Shown here: positions 18,701-27,062 of the stretch, one piece after another
How the letters are laid out: each line of letters starts with the position of its first letter
How positions within the stretch are numbered: the first letter of the stretch is position 1
Program-made: the position numbers and the translations under genes
Notes under the pieces: generated by a model
Databases searched by the model: none
Told to the model about the DNA's origin: nothing
Seen by the model: the letters and a program-made list of their open reading frames with translations, nothing else
Source of the DNA: Lacihabitans sp. CS3-21
GTDB lineage: Bacteria > Bacteroidota > Bacteroidia > Cytophagales > Spirosomataceae
Length of the DNA stretch: 61,700 nucleotides
NCBI RefSeq assembly: GCF_024343675.1
Contig: NZ_RJUD01000021.1
Coordinates: forward strand, 1-61,700
Direction: 5' to 3'

Positions 18701-20468
18701 CTCCAGATGAGGTCAATGCTATGGTTTGACCTTCGCATAACGTTTGACTTGTACCAATATTTATACCAGGTAAGGCAGTTACAGTAATATTGACAACCAT
18801 ATCTTTTGAACTTACACCATCAGAAACTCTGATGGTGAAGGTTTCAATACCATTAAATGTAGCATTTGGTGTAAAACTTAATCCACTAGGGGTCACAGCT
18901 CCACCGGTTGAAGGGGAAGTAGAATTAAATCCATTCATAACGCCATTTGTAGGACCTGTTACTATACTCCAAGTTAAGGTTTGCCCAACATCTATATCAC
19001 TGATAGTTAGGAGATTATTTAATGGATAAACACCCGAGTTTTGACAAATAGTTTGATTTTGTGGGCTAGTCAATGAAAAATTAGGTTCATTATTGATGAT
19101 ATAAGTTTGGCCCGAAGAAAATCCGCTGGTAATGGCATTTCCAGAGTTATCGACAATGGACGTCCCTGAATTTTTAAGATTTATAGACAGTGTTCCAGCA
19201 CCTGAAATATTGTTAACCGTGACATTGTAAAATAAACTACCAAGGGACGAGAAGCCAGATAAATTTCCTTGGACATTCCCGGTGGTTGCTAAAGTAAAGT
19301 CTGTTAAATCGACTCCAGAGACAGATTCAGTAAATGCCACTCTGAAGGTTACTGTATTTGAATTGGTCATCTGGCTTACTGGGTTATTTCTTATAATACC
19401 AGATACCGAAGGTGGGACAATGTCGTATTGAATCACAAAGCTTGAGGGAGCTAAATTTGTGTTGTTTGCCCCATCAGAAAATGTGTTTGCACCAATAGTA
19501 GCGTTTACTGTTCCGGAATTTGTTGGAATTAGATTTGCAGTATAATTTTGCCCACTTCCTGAGAAATTACTTATTGAACCATTGCTTACCGTGAAATCCG
19601 TGAATGCCAAACCTGTAATAGGCTCACTAGCAGTAATGGTCAAAGGAATAGGACTTACATTCGTAGGGCTATTTATAATACTACTTATACTGATTGTAGG
19701 GGGCGATTTGTCAACATCATAGGTCTCTCCGGAATTAAACGGCTCATTGGCTAGCGTAGGACTTATACCTGTATCATTGACCAAATTTAGCCGGATAGTC
19801 CCATCGCCGCTTCCAGTATTTACAGAAACTGTCCAAGTAGTACCCGAACCAGAAACAGTACCCACTGAAGCACCTGTCACACCGGTGGTGGTTAAACTAA
19901 AATTGCTCGAAGACAAACCTGTTATTGACGAAGAAAATGTTACTGTATAATTTACTGAACTGGCATTGGTGGGTGAAGCGTTTGCTCTAACTATTGAATT
20001 TACGTTGGCAGAAACCACAGGTAAAAAAAGAAGAGTAGCGTACAAAGGCACATTTGTTCCTCCAGCAGTTGAACAATTGTTCCCACCAATTTTTTCATTA
20101 AGCTGGATTCTATAATTACCCCCTGTGACAAAAGTATGTTCAATTTGAGAACGAGTCCCACCTGTTCCACAAAAATTATCATTGAATGCAATAGCGGTAG
20201 ATGAGCTAGACGGGAAAACAGTTAAATAAGTGTCTATTGACGCGTCGCACACATCAAATCTCATTTGAGCCCCAGCCGGAACATTTTGTACTTCCACATA
20301 TTCTCCCGCCCAAACTGCGTTGTAAAGCAAGTTTCGACCACCAACAGTGTAGTTGCTCACATTGGTATTGCCCGATGTGCCAAATGCAGGTGTATTATTA
20401 AAAGGACATTGTGCGTGGCTAGCGAAAACAACGGAAATAAAGAGGAAAAAGGTAATCAGATTCTTCAT
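15735..20468 (-). CDS. Giant secreted protein with Ig-like repeats
   Basis: About 1577 residues from the ATG at 20468 (an upstream ATG adds 7 residues); signal peptide MKNLITFFLFISVVFASHAQ. The order is an N-terminal beta domain (to about 160), three Ig/Big-like domains (SGETYDVDKSPPTISISS), a cadherin-like domain (SDIDVGQTLTWSIVTGPTNG), six closely related 77-residue repeats starting with a xxCEG motif (ANGCTSTATT), one Ig_7-like domain and three more Ig-like domains with paired Cys. The last 75 residues (ATEYVLGLNKILSPARAEYR, PGFEVSAGAIFTAKI) resemble a C-terminal domain of Cytophagales secreted proteins. It is likely an adhesin or matrix protein. The gene is followed by a shared hairpin with the convergent gene. 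Confidence 0.75.
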   Translation of the reverse strand: MKNLITFFLFISVVFASHAQCPFNNTPAFGTSGNTNVSNYTVGGRNLLYNAVWAGEYVEVQNVPAGAQMRFDVCDASIDTYLTVFPSSSSTAIAFNDNFCGTGGTRSQIEHTFVTGGNYRIQLNEKIGGNNCSTAGGTNVPLYATLLFLPVVSANVNSIVRANASPTNASSVNYTVTFSSSITGLSSSNFSLTTTGVTGASVGTVSGSGTTWTVSVNTGSGDGTIRLNLVNDTGISPTLANEPFNSGETYDVDKSPPTISISSIINSPTNVSPIPLTITASEPITGLAFTDFTVSNGSISNFSGSGQNYTANLIPTNSGTVNATIGANTFSDGANNTNLAPSSFVIQYDIVPPSVSGIIRNNPVSQMTNSNTVTFRVAFTESVSGVDLTDFTLATTGNVQGNLSGFSSLGSLFYNVTVNNISGAGTLSINLKNSGTSIVDNSGNAITSGFSSGQTYIINNEPNFSLTSPQNQTICQNSGVYPLNNLLTISDIDVGQTLTWSIVTGPTNGVMNGFNSTSPSTGGAVTPSGLSFTPNATFNGIETFTIRVSDGVSSKDMVVNITVTALPGINIGTSQTLCEGQTIALTSSGGGDYLWTGPDGFTSTLQNPIITGTTSNKSGTYSLTITANGCSASATTVVTVNNLPTITINSNQNICEGNPINLTSSGGGSYDWAGPNGFTSTSQNPTLNSANVINTGVYSLSITTNGCTASATTSVTVHAIPALVAGANQTLCEGEVINLTATGSGDFSWAGPNGFISLLQNPTINVASLNQSGIYTVTLSVNGCTSSATTSVSVNSVPIVTINSSLTVCEGSSLNLTSSGGGIYSWNGPFGFTSASQNPIITSSILDNQGTYTLTVTANGCTSTATTGVTITPLPSIGINSNLTVCEGSPINLSGTGGGSYAWSGPNGYSSGSQNPVISSALLSNSGIYTLTVTSGVYVVTATASVTVNPLPTITINSSLTLCTGSQINLTASGGGNYTWSGPNGFSSILQNPTILISTLSNSGIYTVSVTNMGCTSVATANVTINPIPAAPPTGIQYVCAGGNLVLTTTCSGGSVPIWFSDVAGQNSISANLTNVTASTTYYVACELNNCRSSIVSHQVSTDNTIPYTYHLNYIDYVFGCDNGDVKIPLYLSNTAGISFQWQLNTGSGFSDISASSTYNDVTNDTLQISGLSLSMNNYLYRAIISNSCNSIVSDTFRLAINVLPSIVSNPLGQSVCVGNKIIFGVQSNGTGVSYRWQVNKGNGFEYLVANTNYENVNSSQLLIKNIPFSFNNYEYRCEVFSTCLSIFSNAAMLQVDPTITILGQPVNKTICQNNSTTFNVSAVHIGGGSVTYQWQTSFDGLNYSNLSNNTVYQGVTTSNLSLSNVQMSLNNAKFRCLINNYCQSIDAGLNVIPVVTITSNPSNETICEGNFANFTVGAVGQGLTYRWQVNTGAGFVNIYDGTYYQGATAATLQLFGATTSMNGYQYRCVVSGTSTCDAVSRESSSAILNISVSPEAQNIVAVSQINSGTTIYQATEYVLGLNKILSPARAEYRAGNAILLNPGFEVSAGAIFTAKIQNPCRLLTSSNFNLPKTITK
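17395..18775 (-). repeat. Six tandem 77-residue coding repeats
   Basis: Inside the giant surface gene, six units of about 230 bases each encode a domain with CEG (CTG in the last) near the start, SGGGxYxWxGPxGF in the middle and a xGxYTLTVTxNGC stretch near the end. The units differ enough to be stable, but they are good substrates for copy-number change. Confidence 0.8.
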
Positions 20469-20509
20469 GACAATTTGGGTATTAATCATTTAAAATCTCC
20501 AAGTTAATC

Positions 20510-21110
20510 CACTCAATAAAGGACTATTGCTGTAGTTTATCAGTTGGTTGTTTTTTTAAGTCAATTTGCAGAACTAATTATCAATAGATTAGGATATTTT
20601 CTTGGATTGTCTATTTATGCCGAATTTTTAAAATTGAAAACCATTTATCGAAGCAGCAAATGATGATTTAAGAATATTTGGGCTTTGAGATAAACTGTAA
20701 ATCAATAATCATCAAGTTTACAGAAATCAGAAAGACCTATTGTAATATGAATTGAAAATATAAATGTATTTTTCAATGGAACTGCGAGAAATCTCTGCTG
20801 GGCGGATGATGTACATTTGTATACATGATTTCAAATGAGTTACTTACAACACCTAAAAACTTAAATGAATTTGAAGAATTTTTCGAATCGAAATCGAAAT
20901 TCATAGAATAAGTAAATCAATTCTAATCAACTCTAAGCATTTAAAAGGATTTCAAAAAGGATATCCTTTTATCATAAAAATGGTATAAGATAAAATCTTT
21001 GAAGCCTATAGAAGTAGAAAAACAAATAATTTGGAAAAATTATTACTTATTAAATAATATTCAACTTGATATTTGGCAACTTTTGTGAAAACAAGATAAG
21101 ATAAAAATGA
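20510..21110. other. Intergenic stretch without a supported gene
   Basis: About 600 bases of AT-rich sequence upstream of the giant surface gene. It holds only short open frames (for example MISNELLTTPKNLNEF near 20826) that stop quickly and show no clear homology. The promoter of the leftward gene must lie in its left part, but I see no convincing match to TAnnTTTG. Confidence 0.4.
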
Positions 21111-21143
21111 AAATAGCATCAAGACTTGTACTTGATGCTATTT
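21111..21143 (-). terminator. Strong terminator after Asp-box protein gene
   Basis: Perfect 13-base stem AAATAGCATCAAG / CTTGATGCTATTT with a 7-base loop, 21 bases after the stop of the leftward gene at 21164. Confidence 0.8.
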
Positions 21144-21163
21144 TTAAATTTTAAAGAGTGATT

Positions 21164-23767
21164 CTAATTGGCACAGCCTTGTATATAGGCATAAAAAACA
21201 GTGCCATTTCCAGCCTCGAAAGTCGTTCCCCCTCCGGATGTACTAGGTTTTAATTCAATAGACTTACCAGCTCTAAGATTTACATTTGCATTACCTGTGA
21301 TTTTATTGCTTGCCGTCACAGTTTCTGACGCTTGAAGTACGGTAGTTCCGACAGCTTTATCGTCGGTAGGGCTAATTAAGACTAATGTTGTTGGACAAGG
21401 AGTACTATTTTGATTTATTTTTGTAGTGAAAATCCCTCGACCATGTGTACCAACCACTACAGTATTATCTGATGTTCGGAATTTAAGCATATCACAGCGT
21501 ACATGGGCCAAAGCAGTGTTAGTAGGAGCCCATTGGGGATTTGCTGCAGTGATGTCGCTAGTTGACCAGACCCCTAGCTCAGTAGCTAAAAGCACTTGCT
21601 TTGTGTCCACGGGATTGATTAATGAATATCTAATAGGAACATTAGGAAGTCCCTGTCCTGTTCCATCTTTCGATATCCAAGTTGTACCATCATTGGTGGT
21701 GTAAAATACCGATTTGACATTGTAATTAGATTTGGTAACAATGATTGTACTTTCTGTTGTTCCAAAATCCAAAGACGAAACATTACCTTCAGAGGTGGTA
21801 GTTTTATCCATTATTTTGGTAATGGTAGTGAGAGATTGGTCTCCGACAAGGTTTATTCCAGTGACTTTAAAAACATCTCCAGTGTTTGTGCCTATAAATA
21901 AATTACCTTGTGTTTTGCCTAGTTTTATAAACGAAATATCCAATGCCCCTTGACCAGTTATTGTTAATATGCTTGTCGAATAGTTATAATTAGGAGACGT
22001 ACCAGTTATATGATATCTGATTATCTTAGTGTCTGATTCTGAACCTAGTGTATAGTTGTCATACAAGGTATGATTTTGCGAATCATAGTCCGATGAATTA
22101 ATAAATGTGCCTCTATCACCAGGTTGAGGCATCATCTCTACCCATGAGTTGGTGTTATGTGCCCCTGCTTTATTGAGCTTAGGCGTTACATTGGTGTAAT
22201 GACTAATTACGATATTGGAGTCTAATTTATCAATAAAACACAAACCCCCGTCACCTGAGTTTATTTCAAAACCTTCACCTATTGTACCGTAAGCTCCTTT
22301 TAAAGAGTGCGTTCCGTTGTCTTGTGTACCACCAATGGTAGTTGCATTGTTGGCAAAGGGATTTAGATCTACTGCAAAATATTGTGTTATATTATAGTTT
22401 TTATTTCTCTTTTGAAAAGCTGGGTAATTTGTCCCAGAACTGCCCCAATCTGCGGCATAATATACTCCGCCATCACCTCCAAAAATGGCTTCATCGGGAA
22501 AACCTGGACGTGCCGCAAACGAATGTTCATCAACGTGCATCATTGCTCCATAAGCTCCATAGCCTAATTTTGGAAGCCATGTGTTTCCACCATCTTTGGT
22601 TACACTAAAAGTGACACCACCTGCATACAGTATATTGGGATTTGTAGCATGAGTTCCTAGAATTAAATCGTACCAACCTTGCGTACCAACAAAATCTTTT
22701 TCTCCTCCTCCATTTAAATCATCGTATTTAGGTACTGTTATGTCTGTCCAAGTGGCACCAGCATCAATACTTTTCTTAAAGAATCTTACATTAACAGTAG
22801 AATTTGCAGAAACGGCATAAATCACCTGGGATGTGCCATTTGTACTAGGTGAAAGTGCAATTTCGACCCTTGCACTGCCATTGACATTTGCATTTGGAGG
22901 AGTAATTATATCAAAGTTTGAGATGGTATTATCAGTAGATTTATAAATTTTTTGTGCAAAACTATTGCCGCCTTCCGCAACATATAGAATACCATCTGTA
23001 CCAATTTCCATATCAGAAATTCTACCGGCATTAGATACAGGCGGTGCGTTAGTTCCTGTTAAAGAATTCCAAGTAGCACCTCCATCTGTTGAACGTACAA
23101 TTCCCCACATATTGACAACATATACATGGCCTAATGAATTTACAATAATTTTTAACACTTCTCGCCATCCTGCAGCCACATTGTTATTTTCGTAATCAGG
23201 AATGGTAGATGTCAATCTTGTCCAAGAAGTTCCTCCGTTTGTACTTTTCCACATTCCACCACCACCTGTACTACTTGACCCAGTATTTCCAATTGCGTCA
23301 GAACTTGCTCTTTCGCCGGTCCCAGCATACATAATTTGCGTATTACTTGGATCATAGGCAATATCTCCAATAGCTATATTATCCCAAAAGTCATCAACTT
23401 TTGTCCAAGAGCTATTTCCATCCGTAATATCGTTATTATACCACAGTCCTCCTGAAACCCCTCCAGCCCAAACTTTCTTTTTTGTAACGTCATTTGGATC
23501 CCACATCATAGCACGAGTTCGCCCACCAACATTATTGGGGCCTCTTTCGGCCCAAGTTACATTAGGTACTGCACCCATAAGTTTTATCATTTGAGACATG
23601 ATATTTCTTGATTTTTCTAATTCATTTCTCGGTACTTGTCCAGTTTTTGGATCTTTGGTAATGTTGTATTCAAATGCAGCCCTTGCTCCTGGGTTGTCTT
23701 TCCTTTGAGCATAAATTGCAAATGAGGTTAGAACAAAAAATGAGAAGATGATAGAATTGATTTTCAT
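21164..23767 (-). CDS. Secreted Asp-box (BNR/Vps10-like) repeat protein
   Basis: An 867-residue protein with a signal peptide (residues 1-20, ending YAQ). Several Asp-box motifs are visible: STNGGTSWTRL, STDGGATWNSL, SIDAGATWTDI, TKDGGNTWLP, TNDGTTWIS. These mark a beta-propeller like that of sialidase or sortilin-type proteins. No sialidase catalytic set was identified, so enzyme activity is not claimed. The C-terminal 75 residues (VLQASETVTASNKI, LRAGKSIELKPS, ending IQGCAN) resemble the C-terminus of the giant protein at 15735 and end with Gly-Cys close to the terminus, as in a domain known from Cytophagales secreted proteins. Likely surface-exposed or secreted. Confidence 0.75.
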   Translation of the reverse strand: MKINSIIFSFFVLTSFAIYAQRKDNPGARAAFEYNITKDPKTGQVPRNELEKSRNIMSQMIKLMGAVPNVTWAERGPNNVGGRTRAMMWDPNDVTKKKVWAGGVSGGLWYNNDITDGNSSWTKVDDFWDNIAIGDIAYDPSNTQIMYAGTGERASSDAIGNTGSSSTGGGGMWKSTNGGTSWTRLTSTIPDYENNNVAAGWREVLKIIVNSLGHVYVVNMWGIVRSTDGGATWNSLTGTNAPPVSNAGRISDMEIGTDGILYVAEGGNSFAQKIYKSTDNTISNFDIITPPNANVNGSARVEIALSPSTNGTSQVIYAVSANSTVNVRFFKKSIDAGATWTDITVPKYDDLNGGGEKDFVGTQGWYDLILGTHATNPNILYAGGVTFSVTKDGGNTWLPKLGYGAYGAMMHVDEHSFAARPGFPDEAIFGGDGGVYYAADWGSSGTNYPAFQKRNKNYNITQYFAVDLNPFANNATTIGGTQDNGTHSLKGAYGTIGEGFEINSGDGGLCFIDKLDSNIVISHYTNVTPKLNKAGAHNTNSWVEMMPQPGDRGTFINSSDYDSQNHTLYDNYTLGSESDTKIIRYHITGTSPNYNYSTSILTITGQGALDISFIKLGKTQGNLFIGTNTGDVFKVTGINLVGDQSLTTITKIMDKTTTSEGNVSSLDFGTTESTIIVTKSNYNVKSVFYTTNDGTTWISKDGTGQGLPNVPIRYSLINPVDTKQVLLATELGVWSTSDITAANPQWAPTNTALAHVRCDMLKFRTSDNTVVVGTHGRGIFTTKINQNSTPCPTTLVLISPTDDKAVGTTVLQASETVTASNKITGNANVNLRAGKSIELKPSTSGGGTTFEAGNGTVFYAYIQGCAN

Positions 23768-24091
23768 GCTTAATAGGGTTTTCTTAGTTTTTGGTTATTT
23801 TTTAAAATTAATTATTTTTTTTAGTTTGATTCTAAATCCAAAGACTTTTTTTCAATTTCATTTCATTTCAATACAAAATGATTAATTCTCCAAAATAAGA
23901 TTTAATTTATTTCAAATCTATATTTTTCAATGTTGAAATATCTTTGATATTTTAAATTTATTATTTTCAAAGAGTTATTAAATTTTCACCAGCTGTCTTT
24001 ACTTTGTTTGATTTTTTCTTTTTGCAAATACTCAAAATTAGGATTTAATCGTGTCAAAGTATCCAAGAGGTAACCTCTAAATTCTGAAATA
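23768..24091. other. AT-rich intergenic stretch
   Basis: Upstream region of the leftward Asp-box protein gene; very AT-rich, with long runs of T and no supported gene. It presumably holds that gene's promoter. Confidence 0.4.
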
Positions 24092-24367
24092 ATGAATAGT
24101 GAAGAGAAAATTAAAGGCACATCCATGATTAGAGCGGTCTATTTCGGTATTTCAAGTATTTATAACTTTCAATACAATTATGCTCCAGCTCTTAAATATG
24201 AACCAAAAGCCTATCAAATGGCAAAAGATACTTCGGTCACAATGGTGTTGTCTCCTAACAAGATAAATTCCTACAATACATTCAACTACCCAAATTTGTT
24301 GCCGTTTATAGATAGTACATTTCAGAATTACAAAACTTGGTCGGAGAAGAATCTCATCAAAAATTAG
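24092..24367 (+). CDS. Small protein or gene remnant of unknown function
   Basis: A 91-residue frame starting MNSEEKIKGTSMIRAVYFGI. It has no signal peptide or known motif. The composition (aromatic-rich, YNFQYNYAPALKYEP) looks like real protein, and the same sense of reading seems to extend upstream past stops, so it may be the end of a broken gene. It stands alone between the secreted protein gene and the tRNAs. Confidence 0.3.
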   Translation: MNSEEKIKGTSMIRAVYFGISSIYNFQYNYAPALKYEPKAYQMAKDTSVTMVLSPNKINSYNTFNYPNLLPFIDSTFQNYKTWSEKNLIKN

Positions 24368-24595
24368 GTACAAATGTTTAGTTAGTGCTGGCATTACCAA
24401 TGAATGTACTCATGCAAAGAAAACATCAAAAATTGTGACAAAATTGTGACAAATCAAGAGAAAAGATTAACCAATGAAAGGAAAAGGGCAAAACAAAAAA
24501 AAAGAGTGTAAATTACTTAAAATTAGTAACCTACCCTCTCTTTTATTTCATTAGGTTGGCTCTATTTTGCTTTCCTAGTACCGGGCAGGCGTACC

Positions 24596-24768
24596 AGCGA
24601 TAAGACTCAAAATAACAAAAAAGGTCTTAAAACCGAAGTTCTATGACCTAAAGTACCGGGGACGGGACAGCGACGGCTGCCGATCACCCCCGCACAAGCG
24701 ATAAGACTCAAAATAACAAAAAAGGTCTTAAAACCGAAGTTCTAAGACCTAAAGTACCGGGGACGGGA
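24596..24768. repeat. Two tandem 72-base units with tRNA-Leu 3' fragments
   Basis: Units at 24596-24667 and 24697-24768 are identical except at one position. Each begins with AGCGATAAGACTC, which resembles the variable arm of the neighbouring tRNA-Leu (AGCGATAAGGCTC), and ends in GTACCGGGGACGGGA, the 3' acceptor/T-arm part of that tRNA. The second unit ends inside the real tRNA. Each holds a hairpin (AGGTCTTA / TAAGACCT in unit 2, one mismatch in unit 1) that could end the tRNA transcript. A further damaged piece lies at 24576-24595. Confidence 0.75.
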
Positions 24769-24840
24769 ATCGAACCCGTACGAGCGATAAGGCTCACAGG
24801 ATTTTAAGTCCTGCGTGTCTACCAGTTCCACCACCCCGGC
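24755..24840 (-). tRNA. tRNA-Leu (anticodon UAA)
   Basis: 86 bases with a long variable arm. Acceptor GCCGGGG pairs with CCCCGGT, the anticodon loop is CTTAAAA, and the T-arm GGGTTCGATTCCC is standard. CCA is not encoded. It lies second after tRNA-Gly on the same strand. Confidence 0.95.
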
Positions 24841-24900
24841 GGGTGATATGCCCTAAGAAACAAAAAAGTCCCCATTTTCATAGGAACTCTTTATCTCTTG

Positions 24901-24973
24901 AGCGAAAGACGGGTCTCGAACCCGCGACCTTAACCTTGGCAAGGTTACGCTCTACCAACTGAGCTACTTTCGC
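24901..24973 (-). tRNA. tRNA-Gly (anticodon GCC)
   Basis: 73 bases. Acceptor GCGAAAG pairs with CTTTCGC, the D-arm has AGCTCAGTTGGTAGAGC, the anticodon loop is TTGCCAA, and the T-loop is TTCGAGA. CCA is not encoded. It is first in a two-tRNA unit with tRNA-Leu. Confidence 0.95.
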
Positions 24974-25005
24974 TTTTAAAGAACCTCTTTCGTTCAATGT
25001 GGGTG

Positions 25006-25037
25006 CAAAGATAAGGGGTCTTTTTTTATTTGTCAAG
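25006..25037 (-). promoter_or_regulatory. Promoter of the tRNA-Gly/tRNA-Leu unit
   Basis: Read leftward, TTGA of a -33 element (25033-25036) is followed after about 20 bases by TATCTTTG (25006-25013), a full match to the Bacteroidota -7 consensus TAnnTTTG. The tRNA-Gly starts about 32 bases further on. Confidence 0.6.
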
Positions 25038-25096
25038 CCTTATTTAAAAAAAATATAATAATTTTCGTTTCTGTCCTACAATCAATTAGTACTTAG

Positions 25097-25104
25097 TATT
25101 TTTG
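25097..25104 (+). promoter_or_regulatory. Putative -7 promoter element of hisIE
   Basis: TATTTTTG matches TAnnTTTG, 16 bases before the ATG at 25121. The -33 element is not clear. Confidence 0.4.
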
Positions 25105-25120
25105 CGTAATTATTATTTTT

Positions 25121-25720
25121 ATGAATAGACAAGCTGATTTTTCTAAAGGACTCCTTCCTGCCATTATCCAAGACTTTTACACAGGCAAAGTACTTATGCA
25201 AGGTTACATGAATGCCGAAGCACTCGAAAAAACCCTTAGTGATGGAAAGGTAACTTTTTATAGCCGTTCGAAAGAAAGACTTTGGACCAAGGGCGAAAGC
25301 TCCAATAACTTCTTGAACTACAAAGAACATCAACTTGACTGTGATGGCGACGCTATTCTGATAAAAGCAGTGCCCGATGGCCCCACATGTCATACTGGAG
25401 ATGATACCTGTTGGAGCGAAACAAATACAGGGAAAGTGATGTTTATTCAGCAATTAACTGAAATCATAAAAGACAGAAAAAATAACCCTACAGATGCTTC
25501 TTACACTGCATCTTTGTTTAAAAAAGGAATCAACAAAATAGCCCAAAAGGTAGGTGAAGAAGCCGTAGAATTGGTCATAGAAGCCAAAGACGATAACAAA
25601 GATTTGTTTTTAGGCGAAGCTGCCGATCTGCTTTTCCATTATTTAATATTGTTGGAAGCCAAAGAAATCAGCCTTGATGAGGTACTTAATGTATTAATAA
25701 CTAGACATCAATCAAAATGA
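25121..25720 (+). CDS. hisIE: Bifunctional phosphoribosyl-AMP cyclohydrolase / phosphoribosyl-ATP pyrophosphatase
   Basis: A 199-residue HisIE protein for steps 2 and 3 of histidine synthesis in the cytoplasm. The HisI half (about 1-110) has VLMQGYMNAEAL, TFYSRSKERLWTKGESS and the metal-binding DCDGDA and CHTGDDTC. The HisE half (about 115-199) has YTASLFKKGINKIAQKVGEE and AVELVIEAKDD. Length is normal for the fused form. No other histidine genes are near; the HisH/HisF-like genes at 43-45 kb belong to the polysaccharide locus. The next gene overlaps its stop by 4 bases. Confidence 0.97.
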   Translation: MNRQADFSKGLLPAIIQDFYTGKVLMQGYMNAEALEKTLSDGKVTFYSRSKERLWTKGESSNNFLNYKEHQLDCDGDAILIKAVPDGPTCHTGDDTCWSETNTGKVMFIQQLTEIIKDRKNNPTDASYTASLFKKGINKIAQKVGEEAVELVIEAKDDNKDLFLGEAADLLFHYLILLEAKEISLDEVLNVLITRHQSK

Positions 25721-26061
25721 CAAATTACATTGTAAGACTGCTCGTTTGCGGTCTCATTTTATTCTTAGTTCCAAATTACTTGAAAGGCGTTCAGGTAGAT
25801 GGTTATGTAACGGCCATTATTGTGGCTTTGGTCATGAGTATTCTCAATACCTTTGTGAGACCCATTCTGAGCCTAATTTCTTTACCAATTACTTTTCTAA
25901 CTTTAGGACTGTTTTCTTTGGTTATAAGTGTTTGCATGGTTTATCTGTGTGACTATTTGGTAGATGGCTTCAGCGTTGAGGGCTTTTTACCGCCACTTAT
26001 CTTGAGTTTTATCTTATCTATCGCCAATGGTATCGTTGGGATGTTTCAGAAGGATAAGTGA
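25717..26061 (+). CDS. Phage holin family 4TM membrane protein (YvlD-like)
   Basis: A 114-residue protein made of four hydrophobic helices (residues about 4-20, 29-50, 55-82, 90-108) with the conserved NTFVRPILSLISLPITFLTL segment of this family. Such proteins are common in bacterial chromosomes outside phages, and their function is not established. The start overlaps the hisIE stop (ATGA), so the two genes are co-transcribed. Confidence 0.85.
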   Translation: MTNYIVRLLVCGLILFLVPNYLKGVQVDGYVTAIIVALVMSILNTFVRPILSLISLPITFLTLGLFSLVISVCMVYLCDYLVDGFSVEGFLPPLILSFILSIANGIVGMFQKDK

Positions 26062-26078
26062 GTTTAGTTACTAGTAAT

Positions 26079-26545
26079 TGGTTATTGGTTATTGGTGGAA
26101 TGGTAATTAGTGAGTTTTGAATTACGAATTACGAGTTACGAATTACGAGTTTTGAATTACGAGTTACGAATTACGAGTTTTGAATTACGAGTTTTGAATT
26201 ACGAGTTACGAGTTACGAATTACGAGTTTTGAATTACGAATTACGAGTTACGAATTACGAGTTAAGAATTACGAGATACGAATTACGAGTTACGAATTAC
26301 GAGTTACGAATTACGTCCCGATAGCTATCGAGAGAGTTGTGAGTATTGAGTTGTATTGGGCACAATGTCGTATCGAGAACAATAAAATTCAGATGGTAAT
26401 CTGAATGAAATTGCGACCTTAGGTCTGGGAGGTGTTCCGTTCGAGACGAATACTGAGATGTTATTAGGACGGGCTGTATTGAACATTTGAAAACGTGTTC
26501 TCGAACGGAACGCCGCCCGCAAAGCTCGAACTGACAGAATACTCT
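26079..26545 (-). repeat. Composite intergenic repeat, left copy
   Basis: Three parts in a row: GGTTATTGG units (26079-26095), at least a dozen units of the type GAGTTACGAATTAC (26112-26315), and a unit of about 230 bases (26315-26545) containing the hairpin ATTCAGAT-GGTA-ATCTGAAT, GCGACC, GTTCTCGA and AACTGACAG. The reverse complement has the same parts in the same order at 59860-60330. An 82-codon open frame across it on the minus strand is not believed to be a gene. Confidence 0.8.
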
Positions 26546-26645
26546 TGAACTGACTGACTAACAATGCTTTCAATTTTAAACTTACAAGTTATTTATATAT
26601 AAATCAATAAAAAACAGGCGTCCTGCCTTTTGGAAAATTACTCAA

Positions 26646-27047
26646 ATGTCTATTTTAAAATATCTAATCTCTTTTTCGGCTTTAATTCTTTTACAAGCTT
26701 GCTCCTACTCAAAACCTTTAGAGATCGAAGGATTTGATTCCGAACTCTTCAAAGGCGACCGCGGGGGTTGCGAAGGCAAACGAATACAACAACTGGCATT
26801 GTTGAAAAAAAACAAAGACCGTATTCTGAGTATCTCAGAGAACGAAATCGTGAAAACCATTGGTCGATATGATTACCAACTTTTAGATAAAAAATCAGAA
26901 AAATATGTAGTTTATTATTTCGAACGTGGCCCCCAATGCCAAAACATCCGCAACATTACCAACTCCGAAGCCATGATTCTACATTTCAACTCCATTGGGC
27001 TAGTTAAAGAAGTAGTTTTTCAAAAGGGCGGAGCGGATAGTATGTGA
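26646..27047 (+). CDS. Small lipoprotein of unknown function
   Basis: A 133-residue protein with a lipoprotein signal peptide: hydrophobic residues 4-17 and lipobox LLQAC, with Cys near residue 19. The mature part has GDRGGCEGKR, KTIGRYDYQLLDKKSEKY and YYFERGPQC with further Cys residues, but no domain I can name. It stands alone between two repeat blocks. Confidence 0.7.
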   Translation: MSILKYLISFSALILLQACSYSKPLEIEGFDSELFKGDRGGCEGKRIQQLALLKKNKDRILSISENEIVKTIGRYDYQLLDKKSEKYVVYYFERGPQCQNIRNITNSEAMILHFNSIGLVKEVVFQKGGADSM

Positions 27048-27062
27048 GTGGGCGTTTTTTAT

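Noticed and set aside
17395-18775. Plus-strand frames and regular repeats in the giant gene
   Set aside because: The periodicity comes from the 77-residue repeats on the minus strand.
20826-20911. Short frame MISNELLTTPKNLNEF
   Set aside because: Only 27 codons, with no similarity I recognise and no RNA or promoter context.
25717-26061. Prophage holin
   Set aside because: No other phage genes are nearby; this 4TM family is common in chromosomes.
26112-26315. Possible CRISPR array because of many short repeats
   Set aside because: The units of about 14 bases are joined without unique spacers; this is a simple tandem repeat.
26325-26573. 82-codon minus-strand frame
   Set aside because: It falls inside the composite repeat, whose other copy at 59.9-60.3 kb does not keep the frame.
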